64,000 nt of DNA from assembly GCF_003234115.2 (NCBI RefSeq), contig NZ_CP126251.1, positions 372,001-436,000 on the forward strand, given 5' to 3'. A program made the position numbers and the translations under genes. The notes below the pieces were generated by a model. That model did no database searches and was not told the origin of the DNA. It saw nothing but the letters and a program-made list of their open reading frames with translations. This document shows positions 23,663 through 32,962 of this stretch, one piece after another (the first letter of the stretch is position 1; each line of letters begins with the position of its first letter). This DNA is from Curtobacterium sp. MCPF17_002 (GTDB taxonomy: Bacteria > Actinomycetota > Actinomycetes > Actinomycetales > Microbacteriaceae).

Positions 23663-24327
23663 GGGGCTCCCTGACGGACTGCCGGCTCGAGTTGGCGGAA
23701 GAGCGCCCGGCAGGCCCGTTCGACGGTCGAGAGCACTCGGTCGAACTCGTGCCGGTCCGCGTAGTACGGATCCGGTACGTCGGTCTGCTGGGGCCAGGCG
23801 TCGTCGTACCGCAACAGGAGCGTCACCTTCGCGGCGTCGTCCATGGTCGGGGCCCACGAGCGCAGGATGCGTTCGTGGGAGCGGTCGAGTGCGACCACCA
23901 GGTCGAGGTCCGGGAACCGGTCCGGGTCGAACTGACGGGCGCGATGCCTGCTGCCATCGTATCCGCGTGCTGCGAGTGCCGCGATCGTGCGCTCGTCGGC
24001 GGGCTCCCCGACGTGCCAGTCGCCGGTGCCGGCGGACTGGACCTGGAACCGGTCGGCCAAGCCTGCGTCCGCCGCGAGCTGGGCGAAGACGATGCCGGCC
24101 ATGGGGGAGCGGCAGATGTTGCCGCTGCAGACGAACGAGACGCGGAACGGGGCGCCGGCGTCCGTGGTCATGGGGACATCATCGCGCAGCGCGGGAGCGT
24201 CCGCGACGGTCGTCGTGTCGGTCGGGTCGGTCGGGTCGGTCGCGTCGGTCGCGTCGGTCGCGTCCGTCGCGTCGTCCGTCGTGCTGCCTGGAGGCGCGGT
24301 GCCGGCCGCGTCGTCGGCCAGCGTCAC
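23659..24327 (-). CDS. low-molecular-weight protein-tyrosine phosphatase with repetitive N-terminal extension
   Basis: The phosphatase domain carries the P-loop VCSGNICRSPMA, the normal CxxxxxRS active site, and a DPYY-like acid loop (DVPDPYYAD) near the C-terminus. The frame is open back to a GTG at 24327 that overlaps the upstream stop codon as GTGA. That would add about 52 residues rich in DAT/DPT repeats. The ATG at 24171 (MTTDAGAP) would give a standard-size protein of about 170 residues but has no ribosome site. One CTGGAGGCGCGG copy lies in the extension. It may remove phosphate from proteins tied to envelope polysaccharide export. Confidence 0.82.
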   Translation of the reverse strand: MTLADDAAGTAPPGSTTDDATDATDATDATDPTDPTDTTTVADAPALRDDVPMTTDAGAPFRVSFVCSGNICRSPMAGIVFAQLAADAGLADRFQVQSAGTGDWHVGEPADERTIAALAARGYDGSRHRARQFDPDRFPDLDLVVALDRSHERILRSWAPTMDDAAKVTLLLRYDDAWPQQTDVPDPYYADRHEFDRVLSTVERACRALFRQLEPAVRQGAP

Positions 24328-24722
24328 GCGCGGGGTCGGTTGAGCACCGGGCGGACGAACAGCCCGATCAGCCAGGCGAACACGGCGAGCACGAACGCAC
24401 CGACGATGCCCCAGCCGAACGACTCCACGTTCAGGCCGAACCCGAACGCGTCGGAGATCCCGGCGACGATGAGCAGCAGGATCGCGTTCACGACGAACGA
24501 GATGAGCCCGAGCGTGAGGATGTAGATCGGGAACGCCACGATCCGGATGAGCGTGCCGATGACCGCGTTCACGAGCCCGAACACGAACGCCACGAGCAGG
24601 AAGGTCAGCACGGTGGCGGTGGTGCCGCCGTCGCCGAACGGGGTGACGGAGACGCCGCTCACGATGAGCGTGGTGAGCCAGAGCGCAACGGCGTTGACGA
24701 CGAGGCGGACGAGGAATCGCAT
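24324..24722 (-). CDS. phage holin family (YvlD/DUF360-like) membrane protein
   Basis: This 132-residue protein has four membrane helices and the pattern RFLVRLVVNAVALWLTTLIV at the start and NAVIGTLIRIVAFPIYILTLGL in the middle. These are typical of the chromosomal family named phage holin 4/DUF360. There is no sign of a prophage around it, so a housekeeping envelope role is more likely than lysis. It is the first gene of a coupled operon with the phosphatase and purB. Confidence 0.85.
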   Translation of the reverse strand: MRFLVRLVVNAVALWLTTLIVSGVSVTPFGDGGTTATVLTFLLVAFVFGLVNAVIGTLIRIVAFPIYILTLGLISFVVNAILLLIVAGISDAFGFGLNVESFGWGIVGAFVLAVFAWLIGLFVRPVLNRPRA

Positions 24723-24793
24723 GACCCCATGATGCCCTCCGGTGCGCGCACACGCGCAGCATCGCGGTCCTGCCCGCCCAGTAGCCTGGAGGG

Positions 24794-25873
24794 GTGAGTG
24801 ACGAGCGCGTGCACATCCGGCCCGAGATCGCGGTCCTGCCGCCCTACAAGCAGGGACGCCAGGCCGCCGCGGACGCCTTCAAGCTGTCGAGCAACGAGAA
24901 CCCGTTCCCGCCGCTCCCCGGCGTGGTCGAGGCCGTGCAGGCGCAGACCGCGTTCAACCGCTACCCCGACGCCACCGCACTGGCCGTCCGCGCCGTGCTC
25001 GCGAACCGCTTCGGCCTGACCGTCGACGAGGTCCACGTCGCCCCGGGCAGCGTCGCGATCCTGCACGAGCTCGCGAAGGCCACGTCGGGCCCCGGTGACG
25101 AGATCGTGTACGCCTGGCGCTCCTTCGAGGCCTACCCCGGCGTCGTCACGGTCGCCGGCGCCACGAGCGTGCAGGTGCCGAACCGTGCCGACGGCGGCCA
25201 CGACCTCGACGCGATGGCCGCCGCCGTCACCGACCGCACCCGGATGGTCATCGTCTGCACGCCGAACAACCCGACCGGTCCGATCGTGACCGGCCCGGAG
25301 TTCGAGGCGTTCATGGCGTCGGTGCCGAGCTCGGTGCTGGTCGTCCTCGACGAGGCCTACGCGGAGTTCGTGACGGACCCCGCGGCCGTCCGCGGTGCAG
25401 CGCTCCTCGAGCGGTACCCGAACCTCGTCGTCCTCCGCACCTTCTCGAAGGCCTACGGGCTCGCCGGGCTGCGCGTCGGCTACGCCTTCGGTCCGGCGTA
25501 CGTGCTCGACGCCGTACGTGCCTGCGCGATCCCGCTGTCGGTGACGGCGCAGGGCCAGGCCGCGGCGCTCGCCAGCCTCGAGCGGGAGTCCGAACTGCTC
25601 GAGCGCGTCGCCGAGCTCGCCGCACTCCGTGACCGCATCGTGGCGTCGCTGCGCGAGCAGGGCTGGGACGTGCCGGACGCGCAGGGCAACTTCGTGTGGC
25701 TGCCCACGGGCGAGGGGACGGCGGTCGCGGCCGAGGCGTTCGAGCGTGCCGGGATCATCGTCCGGGCCTTCGCGCCCGAGGGCATCCGCATCTCCATCGG
25801 TGAGCACGAGGCTGTGGAAACGCTCCTCGAAACGGCACGTGCACTTGTGGGGGACCTCCAGGCTGCGGAGTAG
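24794..25873 (+). CDS. hisC: histidinol-phosphate/aromatic aminotransferase
   Basis: This 359-residue class II aminotransferase uses pyridoxal phosphate. SSNENPFPP near the start, TPNNPTGP near 157, DEAYAEF near 180 and the Schiff-base Lys near 219 in [10 protein letters not shown] are all present. It moves an amino group onto histidinol-phosphate precursor or aromatic 2-oxoacids; the sequence alone does not separate HisC from the aromatic type. TAGCCT lies six bases before the GTG, and GGAGGG fills the gap. It is 23 bases from the dehydrogenase operon. Confidence 0.88.
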   Translation: MSDERVHIRPEIAVLPPYKQGRQAAADAFKLSSNENPFPPLPGVVEAVQAQTAFNRYPDATALAVRAVLANRFGLTVDEVHVAPGSVAILHELAKATSGPGDEIVYAWRSFEAYPGVVTVAGATSVQVPNRADGGHDLDAMAAAVTDRTRMVIVCTPNNPTGPIVTGPEFEAFMASVPSSVLVVLDEAYAEFVTDPAAVRGAALLERYPNLVVLRTFSKAYGLAGLRVGYAFGPAYVLDAVRACAIPLSVTAQGQAAALASLERESELLERVAELAALRDRIVASLREQGWDVPDAQGNFVWLPTGEGTAVAAEAFERAGIIVRAFAPEGIRISIGEHEAVETLLETARALVGDLQAAE

Positions 25874-25896
25874 TCGCTGCCGCTACGCTGGCCCGC

Positions 25897-27033
25897 ATGT
25901 CATTCCGCGCCGCGGCTCCCGCGACGACCGCCATCCGGCTCCTCGACACCGAGGGCCGGTTCGTGGAGACCGACGAGAACGCCGAGTTCGCCGCCGCAGC
26001 GCGTGCGATCCCGGACGAGACCCTGCTGGCGATGCACCGTCGCATGGTCCTCACCCGTCGGTTCGACCACGCCGGTCACAACCTCCAGCGCACCGGCCAG
26101 CTCGGCCTCTGGGTGCCCAGTCACGGACAGGAAGCGGCCCAGGTCGGTTCCGTGTTCGCGCTCCGTGCCCAGGACCACGTGTTCCCGTCGTACCGCGAGC
26201 ACGCCGTCACGATGCACCGCGGCGTCGAGCCGATGGAGATCATCGCGATGTACCGCGGCCAGACGCACGGCGGCTGGGACCCGGACGAGCGTGGCAACAC
26301 CCACATCTCGACCCTCGTGATCGGCTCGCAGACGCTGCACGCCACGGGCTACGCGCTCGGCCAGCAGCTCGACGGCGACGTCGGCACGGGTGACCCGGAC
26401 CGCGACGCCTGCTCGATCGTGTACTTCGGCGACGGCGCGACCAGCCAGGGCGACGTGAACGAGGCGTACGTGTTCTCGGCCTCGACGAAGGCGCCCGTCG
26501 TGTTCTTCCTGCAGAACAACCACTGGGCGATCTCGGTCCCGGTGTCGGTGCAGTCGCCGACGCCGCTGGTGGACCGCCCGCGCGGCTTCGGCATCCCGAG
26601 CGTCCTCATCGACGGCAACGACATCCTCGCGTCGTACACGGCGTCGGTCGTCGCGACCGACCACGCCCGCAGCGGGCAGGGTCCGGCGTTCATCGAGGCG
26701 GACACCTACCGCATCGGCGCGCACACCAGCTCGGACGACCCGAGCCGGTACCGCGGCGACGACGAGCTCTCCGCGTGGGTGGAGCGTGACCCGATCACCC
26801 GGTCCGCCGCCTACCTGCGCTCGAAGGGCGTCACGGACGAGCAGTTCGCCGCGTTCGACGAAGAGGGCGAGGACCTCGCCGCCGACGTCCGCCGCCGCAC
26901 GAACGCGCTGACGCCGCCGTCCGTCGACGTCATGTTCGACAACGTCTACCGCGAACCGCACCCGCTGATCGCCGAGCAGAAGGCCTGGCTGGAACGCTAC
27001 GAGGCCGGCTACGAAGGGGGCGCCCACGCATGA
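25897..27033 (+). CDS. 2-oxoacid dehydrogenase E1 component, alpha subunit
   Basis: This 378-residue thiamine-diphosphate enzyme subunit carries the cofactor motif [13 protein letters not shown] near 180, closed by QNNHWAIS near 206. Together with E1 beta it decarboxylates a 2-oxoacid and passes the acyl group to the E2 lipoyl arm. The alpha2beta2 layout fits branched-chain or pyruvate dehydrogenase; the sequence does not settle which. TACGCT seven bases before the ATG suggests a leaderless start. The stop overlaps the beta gene (ATGA). Confidence 0.92.
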   Translation: MSFRAAAPATTAIRLLDTEGRFVETDENAEFAAAARAIPDETLLAMHRRMVLTRRFDHAGHNLQRTGQLGLWVPSHGQEAAQVGSVFALRAQDHVFPSYREHAVTMHRGVEPMEIIAMYRGQTHGGWDPDERGNTHISTLVIGSQTLHATGYALGQQLDGDVGTGDPDRDACSIVYFGDGATSQGDVNEAYVFSASTKAPVVFFLQNNHWAISVPVSVQSPTPLVDRPRGFGIPSVLIDGNDILASYTASVVATDHARSGQGPAFIEADTYRIGAHTSSDDPSRYRGDDELSAWVERDPITRSAAYLRSKGVTDEQFAAFDEEGEDLAADVRRRTNALTPPSVDVMFDNVYREPHPLIAEQKAWLERYEAGYEGGAHA

Positions 27034-28079
27034 GCACCACCGAGCAGCTCTTCGACTACACGCTGCGCTCCCACCCGGGTGCCGGCGAGGTCCCGAGCGA
27101 CCCCACCCCGACCCTGACGATGGCCAAGGCCCTCAACGCCGGGCTCGCCGCCGCGATGCAGTCGGACGACAAGGTCCTGCTGATGGGCGAGGACATCGGC
27201 CAGCTGGGCGGCGTCTTCCGCATCACCGAGGGCCTGCAGGACCGGTTCGGCCCCGAGCGCGTCCGGGACACCCCGCTCGCCGAGGCCGGCATCATCGGCA
27301 CCGCGATCGGTCTCGCCCTGCGCGGCTACCGTCCGGTCGTCGAGATCCAGTTCGACGGCTTCGTCTGGCCGGGCTTCGACCAGATCACCTCGCAGCTCGC
27401 GAAGATGGCGAACCGGCTGCCGGCGCACATGTCGCTGCCCGTCGTCATCCGCATCCCCTACGGCGGCCACATCGGTGCCGTGGAGCACCACCAGGAGTCG
27501 CCCGAGGCCTACTTCGCGCACACGCCGGGCCTCCGCGTGGTGAGCCCGAGCACGCCGAACGACGCCTACTGGATGATCCAGGAAGCCATCGCGTCGAAGG
27601 ACCCGGTGGTCTTCCTCGAGCCGAAGTCCCGCTACTGGCCGAAGGGCCAGGTCGACCTCGTCGACGGCCACGTCCCGATGCACACCACCCGCGTCGCCCG
27701 GACCGGCACCGAGGTCACCCTCGTCGGCCACGGTGCGATGGTGGCGACGCTCATGCAGGCCGCGGACATCGCCGAGGCCGAGGGCACCAGCTGCGAGGTC
27801 ATCGACCTCCGCTCGATCTCCCCGATCGACTGGGAGCCGCTGCTGGCGTCCGTCCGGAAGACCGGCCGGCTCGTCATCGCGCAGGAAGCATCCGGCTTCG
27901 TGAGCGTCGGCAGCGAGATCGCCGCCACGGTCGCCGAGAAGGCGTTCTACACGATGCAGGCACCGCCGCTCCGGGTCTCCGGGTTCGACGTGCCGTTCCC
28001 GGTGTCGAAGCTGGAACACCTGCACCTGCCGGACGCCGACCGCGTCCTCGAGGCCGTCGACCGCGCCCTCGCCTACTGA
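27030..28079 (+). CDS. 2-oxoacid dehydrogenase E1 component, beta subunit
   Basis: This 349-residue protein is the transketolase-like beta subunit. It has [18 protein letters not shown] near 50, [21 protein letters not shown] in two adjacent blocks, [15 protein letters not shown] near 110, and the C-terminal transketolase domain with [15 protein letters not shown]. It is translationally coupled to the alpha subunit and followed 35 bases later by E2. Confidence 0.93.
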   Translation: MSTTEQLFDYTLRSHPGAGEVPSDPTPTLTMAKALNAGLAAAMQSDDKVLLMGEDIGQLGGVFRITEGLQDRFGPERVRDTPLAEAGIIGTAIGLALRGYRPVVEIQFDGFVWPGFDQITSQLAKMANRLPAHMSLPVVIRIPYGGHIGAVEHHQESPEAYFAHTPGLRVVSPSTPNDAYWMIQEAIASKDPVVFLEPKSRYWPKGQVDLVDGHVPMHTTRVARTGTEVTLVGHGAMVATLMQAADIAEAEGTSCEVIDLRSISPIDWEPLLASVRKTGRLVIAQEASGFVSVGSEIAATVAEKAFYTMQAPPLRVSGFDVPFPVSKLEHLHLPDADRVLEAVDRALAY

Positions 28080-28114
28080 CCCCGAGCCTGACCAGAACCG
28101 CCGAAGGAGCCGTA

Positions 28115-29725
28115 GTGGCCGCCGCCGAATTCCCCCTGCCCGACGTGGGCGAAGGCCTGACCGAGGCCGAGATCGTGCAGTGGCGCGTCGCGATCGGGGA
28201 CGAGATCGCCGTCGACCAGGTGCTCGTCGAGATCGAGACGGCGAAGTCCCTCGTCGAGCTGCCGTCGCCCTTCGCGGGCAAGGTCACCGGGCTGCTCGTC
28301 TCCGAGGGCGACACCGTCGAGGTCGGCAAGCCGATCATCCGCGTGGAGTCCGACGCGTCGGTCACGTCCGGTGCAGTCGCCGGTGGCCAGCCTGGAGGCG
28401 CGGCTCCCGTCGCCGACAGCGTCCCGACCTCGCCGGTCGTCGCGTCCACCCCGCCCGCGCCGGCCGCACCCGCGACCCCGGTCGCGCAGGCCCCTGCAGC
28501 TCCCGCTCCCGTCGCTGCACCGGCTCCGGCGGCCGCCGTGCCGCCGGCTGCGCCTGCAGCTGGCCCCGTCGCCGCGGCGGCGGCTCCCGCGGCTGCACCC
28601 CAGCCGGTCGCGGTCGATGCCTCCGTCGTCGGGACCGACGAGTCCTCCGGGGCCGTCCTCGTCGGGTACGGCTCCGCGACCTCGTCGCCGTCCCGCCGGA
28701 AGCCGGGCGCCCGCCGGGCCGCAGCGCTGGCGGCCGAGGCGAGCCGCGCCTCCAGTGTGGATGCCGCAGCAGCGGCCGAAGCGTCCGTCGACCCGGGTGA
28801 GGACAGCACCGCCGAGGCCATCACCGCCCAGGCTTCCGCGCCCGCGCGGAAGCAGAGCGTCGCGACCAACGTCCTGGCGAAGCCCCCGATCCGCAAGCTC
28901 GCGAAGGACCTCGGTGTCGAGCTGACCGAGATCGTGGCGACCGGTCTCGCGGGTGAGGTCACCCGCGACGACGTCATCCGCCACGCCAAGCAGGCCAGCG
29001 TGTTCCGCAACATCGAGACGCCCGAGTGGGGCGGTGTGCGCAGCGAGACGATCCCGGTCAAGGGCGTCCGCAAGGCGATCGCGACAGCGATGACCACCTC
29101 GGCGTTCACAGCACCGCACGTGTCGTTGTTCGTCGACGTCGACGCGACCCGGACGATGGAGTTCGTGAAGCGGCTGAAGTCGTCGCCGACGTTCGCCGGC
29201 GTGAAGGTCTCGCCGCTGCTCATCGTCGCGAAGGCCGTCATCTGGGCCGTCCGCCGGAACCGCTCGGTGAACTCGACCTGGACCGACCGCGAGATCATCG
29301 TCCACCACTTCGTGAACCTCGGCATCGCCGCGGCGACCCCGCGTGGGCTCATCGTGCCGAACATCAAGGACGCGCAGGACATGACCCTGCTCGAGCTGGC
29401 GCAGGCGCTCGAGGAGCTCACCCTGACCGCTCGTGACGGCAAGACCACGCCGAAGCAGATGGCGAACGGCACCGTCTCGATCACGAACATCGGGGTGTTC
29501 GGCATGGACACCGGCACGCCGATCCTCAACCCGGGCGAGGTCGCGATCGTCGCCATGGGCACGATCAAGCCGAAGCCGTGGGTCGTCGACGGCGAGGTCC
29601 GCTCGCGCATGGTGACGACGATCGGTGCGTCGTTCGACCACCGCGTCGTCGACGGTGACGTGGCGTCGCGCTTCGTGCACGACGTCGCGTCGGTGCTCGA
29701 GGAGCCCGCGCTCCTGCTCGACTAG
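28115..29725 (+). CDS. dihydrolipoamide acyltransferase (E2) of the 2-oxoacid dehydrogenase complex
   Basis: This 536-residue E2 has one lipoyl domain (residues 1-80, lipoyl Lys44 in [10 protein letters not shown]), a long Ala/Pro linker (about 84-245), a peripheral subunit-binding domain (about 248-292) and the catalytic domain with [12 protein letters not shown] near 508. The linker holds two copies of the dispersed 12-mer: CTGGAGGCGCGG at 28392 and its inverse at 28744. They form a 15-bp inverted pair and change the coding only to small residues. No E3 gene is near. The stop shares CTAG with the convergent toxin gene. Confidence 0.93.
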   Translation: MAAAEFPLPDVGEGLTEAEIVQWRVAIGDEIAVDQVLVEIETAKSLVELPSPFAGKVTGLLVSEGDTVEVGKPIIRVESDASVTSGAVAGGQPGGAAPVADSVPTSPVVASTPPAPAAPATPVAQAPAAPAPVAAPAPAAAVPPAAPAAGPVAAAAAPAAAPQPVAVDASVVGTDESSGAVLVGYGSATSSPSRRKPGARRAAALAAEASRASSVDAAAAAEASVDPGEDSTAEAITAQASAPARKQSVATNVLAKPPIRKLAKDLGVELTEIVATGLAGEVTRDDVIRHAKQASVFRNIETPEWGGVRSETIPVKGVRKAIATAMTTSAFTAPHVSLFVDVDATRTMEFVKRLKSSPTFAGVKVSPLLIVAKAVIWAVRRNRSVNSTWTDREIIVHHFVNLGIAAATPRGLIVPNIKDAQDMTLLELAQALEELTLTARDGKTTPKQMANGTVSITNIGVFGMDTGTPILNPGEVAIVAMGTIKPKPWVVDGEVRSRMVTTIGASFDHRVVDGDVASRFVHDVASVLEEPALLLD

Positions 29726-30552
29726 TCGCGCTGGGACGGAGCCGCCGTCGCGAGTTCGGCGGCGAAGAGCCGTACAGCGAGGACGGCGTCGAGCGCCAGC
29801 GCCAGGGGGTCGAGCGGGCTGCCCGCGGCGACCGCCGTGGCCGCGAACACTCGGGCCCCGCGGCTGTCAGCCGAGTCGAACAGGGCGCACGCGCCGAGGA
29901 CGGCACTGAAGCGGTCGCGATCGGTGGTCGGGTCGAGCACGGCGAGCACGGCGCTGGCCGCTCGGTCGGGGTCGGTCCTCGCGGCGTTCACGAGCACCCA
30001 CGCGAAGTCGTAGAGGTCCTTCTCCGCACGGCGCCAGTACGCGGCAGCGCCCTTCGCCGCGAGGTACCCGCCGATGTCGGTCATCCGGACGGACTGGCCC
30101 AGGACCCGTGCTTCGTGCGCGTCGCGGAGCGCAGGGCCCGGACCCCGGAGGTTCTTGACGCCGAGCACGGTCGCACCGCGCAAGGCGATCTCGCGATCGA
30201 GGTTGTCCGCGACGTCCGTGAGGAACTCCACGAGCACGGGATGTCCACGGACGTCCGTGATCCACCGCCAGCCGACGTTCGGCGAGGCAGGTACGAAACC
30301 AGCACTGAGCAGTGCTCTCTCCAACCAGCCGTAGTCGTCCTCGTCGCGGTCGTACTCGAAGCCGAGGTCCAGGAGGAGATCGACGTCGTTCGTGCCCTGG
30401 TGTGGCTCATCCGTCTCCACGAGGTACTCGGGAACGAGTCCCCCGATGAGCAAGAGTTGCGATGAGCGAGAGCCGGCAGCGGACAGGAGCGCCGCGAGCG
30501 CGTCCTCCGCCAGCGCGCGTGCGGCGTGGTCCCGCGGCGTCGCGTCGCTCAT
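29722..30552 (-). CDS. AbiEii-like nucleotidyltransferase, toxin of a type IV toxin-antitoxin pair
   Basis: This 276-residue protein shows the core of the AbiEii/MNT nucleotidyltransferases: [11 protein letters not shown] (GG at 37-38), the metal-binding TNDVD (Asp56, Asp58), and the later [10 protein letters not shown] near 178, which matches the K-x-x-x-D motif of AbiEii. Such toxins modify tRNA acceptor ends or other targets with nucleotides and stop growth. Its ATG overlaps the stop of the upstream AbiEi-like gene, the normal antitoxin-toxin order. The sequence is divergent, so the family call rests on motifs plus context. Confidence 0.72.
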   Translation of the reverse strand: MSDATPRDHAARALAEDALAALLSAAGSRSSQLLLIGGLVPEYLVETDEPHQGTNDVDLLLDLGFEYDRDEDDYGWLERALLSAGFVPASPNVGWRWITDVRGHPVLVEFLTDVADNLDREIALRGATVLGVKNLRGPGPALRDAHEARVLGQSVRMTDIGGYLAAKGAAAYWRRAEKDLYDFAWVLVNAARTDPDRAASAVLAVLDPTTDRDRFSAVLGACALFDSADSRGARVFAATAVAAGSPLDPLALALDAVLAVRLFAAELATAAPSQRD

Positions 30553-31613
30553 GCGAAGGGCCCGAGGGTCGAGCTGCGAAGGACCGCAGCAGCCTCGCGC
30601 TCTCGCTCGGAGCCGGCGAGGAGGTCCGCGTACACACGAGCGGCGGATGCGATCCGGGTTCCCCTGATCACCTGTGTCGTCCGCTCGACCGGCACCGGGG
30701 CGATCCTCAACCGCACCTGGCCCGAATCCGCCGGCAGCATCCGTGCCTCTTCGCTGCGAACGCGGATCTCCTCCAGGTCGGCGTCGACGTACGCCGTCAC
30801 GGCGCGCGCACCGGTGAGGAACGGTTGCACGAGTTCCGCCGCGGAGGCACCCGTGAAGATCACGTCAGCTCCGAAGGTCGTCAGGAGGTCCCGCTCGATG
30901 GAGGCCGGGTCGCGGCTGAGCGTGTGGAACGACTCCCATCGACGCGGCTGGCGGCGATCCCAGTCGGACCAGGAGTCGAGCAGCCCGGGACCGTCGAGCA
31001 GCACCCGACTCCGCGCTTCCGGCCCGGGGCCGGTCCACTGGTTGCGGTCGAAACCGCTGAGGGCGTTCGAGACGGAACCGAGGGACCGCCCGGACAGCGT
31101 CGCCAGGGTCTCGACCTCGGGGACCCGGACGAGGTCGTCAGCTGTCCGGGACCTGGTCGCAACCACCGCGACGAACGCCTCTGCGATCTCCGCGCGGGCC
31201 GCCGACCAGCGGAACCCGACTTCTTCTGTGCGCTGGCCGTCGGCGGCCGGCGCACGCTCGACCCAGACGGTGCCGATGTGCAGGGAAGCCGAGCCGTCGA
31301 GGGCGACCCACGATGCGCCGATCGCCTCGAGCACCTTCCGAGAGCCCTCGGAGACCGAACTGGCGCAGAAGACCTGGTGCTGTTCCGCCACCGTTCCGTC
31401 GACCGGTGCCGACAGTGGTTCGTTCTCGAGCGCCCGGACGACGTCGCGCGGGAACCCTTCCCCTGCCCATCGCAGCACGAGGGCAACACGGGAGCCGTCC
31501 GGCAGGACGGCGACTGGAGCCGTCGTGGCATCGTCGGTGGTGACGATCTCGATGGAGCCGGCGGGTAGCGCGCGTCGAAGCGCTCCCACGACGGCTCTTT
31601 CAGTGATCGGCAC
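30549..31613 (-). CDS. AbiEi-like antitoxin/repressor of a type IV toxin-antitoxin pair
   Basis: This 354-residue protein has a likely winged helix in the middle (VPEVETLATLSGRSLGSVSN, about 195-215) and a C-terminal AbiEi-like domain ending IASAARVYADLLAGSEREREAA in two blocks. That ending is the family's typical IASPVRVYLDLL-type signature. AbiEi antitoxins repress their own promoter. The GTG start lies six bases after TACAGT, and the 20-bp palindrome at 31615-31634 covers that element. An ATG-led 51-codon extension upstream is open but would run through the promoter. Confidence 0.7.
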   Translation of the reverse strand: MPITERAVVGALRRALPAGSIEIVTTDDATTAPVAVLPDGSRVALVLRWAGEGFPRDVVRALENEPLSAPVDGTVAEQHQVFCASSVSEGSRKVLEAIGASWVALDGSASLHIGTVWVERAPAADGQRTEEVGFRWSAARAEIAEAFVAVVATRSRTADDLVRVPEVETLATLSGRSLGSVSNALSGFDRNQWTGPGPEARSRVLLDGPGLLDSWSDWDRRQPRRWESFHTLSRDPASIERDLLTTFGADVIFTGASAAELVQPFLTGARAVTAYVDADLEEIRVRSEEARMLPADSGQVRLRIAPVPVERTTQVIRGTRIASAARVYADLLAGSEREREAAAVLRSSTLGPFA

Positions 31614-31614
31614 C

Positions 31615-31651
31615 TTTTCACTGTACAGTGAAAACCGAATCGGAGTGAAAT
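31615..31651 (-). promoter_or_regulatory. AbiE promoter with palindromic operator
   Basis: TTTTCACTGTACAGTGAAAA at 31615-31634 is a perfect 20-bp palindrome. Read on the minus strand it contains TACAGT, which ends six bases before the GTG start of the AbiEi-like gene. A second half site (AGTGAAA) lies about 20 bases further upstream, at 31645-31651. This is what an autorepressed toxin-antitoxin promoter would look like. Confidence 0.75.
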
Positions 31652-31738
31652 GGATCGCCGGTGCGGGGGACCGCACCGGAACCGCACTCGTCGCGCGCCG
31701 TTCACCCGGATGTCGGTGGGCGGCGGGATGATCGACGC

Positions 31739-32311
31739 ATGGTCCACCAGCTCCTGATGCCCTCACAGGAGATCCGAACGGATCGCCTCCTGCTCACTCC
31801 GCTCACCCCGGCGGACATCGACGACGTGCACGGGGTGTTCTCCGACGCGCGCACGTGGACCCACCTGCCCGCCGGTCGGCACGTGGTCCGGGCATCGACC
31901 GTCGACCTCGTGCAGCGCAAGATCGGTGGTCGTGCTCGTCACGGCCTCGGGTCGTGGGCGGTGCGGTCGGCGGCCGACCACGCGTTCCTCGGCGTCGGTG
32001 GCGTGGACATGACCGCCGCGGGCGTCTGGAACCTCGGGTACCGCCTGGCGCCGTCGGCGTGGGGCCACGGCTACGCGACGGAGATCGCCCGCGCTGCCGT
32101 GACGGCTGCGAACGACCTCGCTCCCGTCCCGATCACCGGCCGTGTGCTCACGAACAACCCGGCGTCGGCCGCGGTGCTCGGGCGTGCGGGGCTGTCGCTG
32201 GTGTGGCAGGGCTCGACCTCGTCGACGCTGCCCGACGGCGTGGAACGTCAGGTGTGGGCCGACCGGGCGCTGTCACGGACGCAGCGGGGCTGGCTCGTCG
32301 CCAACGCCTGA
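31739..32311 (+). CDS. GNAT family N-acetyltransferase (RimJ/RimL type)
   Basis: This 190-residue acetyltransferase has the RimJ/RimL start (EIRTDRLLLTPLTPADID) and the acetyl-CoA loop region around RLAPSAWGHGYATEIARA near residue 100, followed by NNPASAAVLGRAGLSLVWQG. Its substrate could be a protein N-terminus or a small amine. A possible -10 (GATGAT) lies six bases upstream of the ATG. It sits between the toxin-antitoxin pair and the bacteriocin operon; a link to either is not shown. Confidence 0.88.
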   Translation: MVHQLLMPSQEIRTDRLLLTPLTPADIDDVHGVFSDARTWTHLPAGRHVVRASTVDLVQRKIGGRARHGLGSWAVRSAADHAFLGVGGVDMTAAGVWNLGYRLAPSAWGHGYATEIARAAVTAANDLAPVPITGRVLTNNPASAAVLGRAGLSLVWQGSTSSTLPDGVERQVWADRALSRTQRGWLVANA

Positions 32312-32323
32312 GTCTCGGGCCCG

Positions 32324-32962
32324 TCATCCGTCGGAGCCGAACAGCGAGATCGTCCTCGTCGCTCGTGCTTCCACGTCCACCGCGTGCGTCGCGATGACCA
32401 CTGCCGCGCCGGTCGCCGCGAGCTCGTCGAGCAGGTCGAGGACCATCGTCGCGTTCACCGCGTCGAGCGCACTGGTTGGTTCGTCGGCGAGGATGACGTC
32501 CGGGCGCTTGACCAGCAGGCGCGCGAGGGCAACTCGCTGCTGTTCGCCGCCGCTGAGCTCGTGCGCGCGATCTGTTGCTCGACCGGCGAGCCCGACCCGA
32601 TCCACCGCGGCCGCTGTGCGCACCGGATCCCCGAGGTGTGTCCGGCCCGCCACACGAGCGATGTCGATGTTGGCCTCCACGGTCATGTCCGGGACCAGGC
32701 CGAAGTCCTGGAAGAGGTAACCAAGGTGATGCCGACGCACGAGGCGCGCTCTCCGACCTGTCCCACCGGCCAGCACGCCGTCGATCCGGATGGTGCCTGC
32801 GTCGAAGGTGTCGAGGTGGCCGATGCAATCGAGGAGCGTCGACTTCCCGGCGCCACTCGGCCCGATCAGTGCGACGGTCTCGCCTCGATCGACGTCGAAC
32901 GTCAGGTCGTGCCAGAGCACCCGTCGCCCTCGACGCTTGTGAGCGCTGCGCACCTCGATCAT
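32324..32962 (-). CDS. ABC transporter ATP-binding protein of the bacteriocin operon
   Basis: This 212-residue ATPase belongs to the MacB/LolD group. It has Walker [10 protein letters not shown] (34-42), the signature [15 protein letters not shown] and Walker [13 protein letters not shown], then the switch His in ATHAVD. It overlaps the stop of the large membrane protein gene (ATGA). In lactococcin-972-type operons an ATPase and a large membrane protein follow the bacteriocin gene and are thought to give immunity, export or both. Confidence 0.92.
   Translation of the reverse strand: MIEVRSAHKRRGRRVLWHDLTFDVDRGETVALIGPSGAGKSTLLDCIGHLDTFDAGTIRIDGVLAGGTGRRARLVRRHHLGYLFQDFGLVPDMTVEANIDIARVAGRTHLGDPVRTAAAVDRVGLAGRATDRAHELSGGEQQRVALARLLVKRPDVILADEPTSALDAVNATMVLDLLDELAATGAAVVIATHAVDVEARATRTISLFGSDG

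Noticed and set aside
24324-24722. Phage holin as a sign of a prophage
   Set aside because: This holin-named family is a common chromosomal membrane protein. No lysin, capsid, integrase or repressor gene is nearby.
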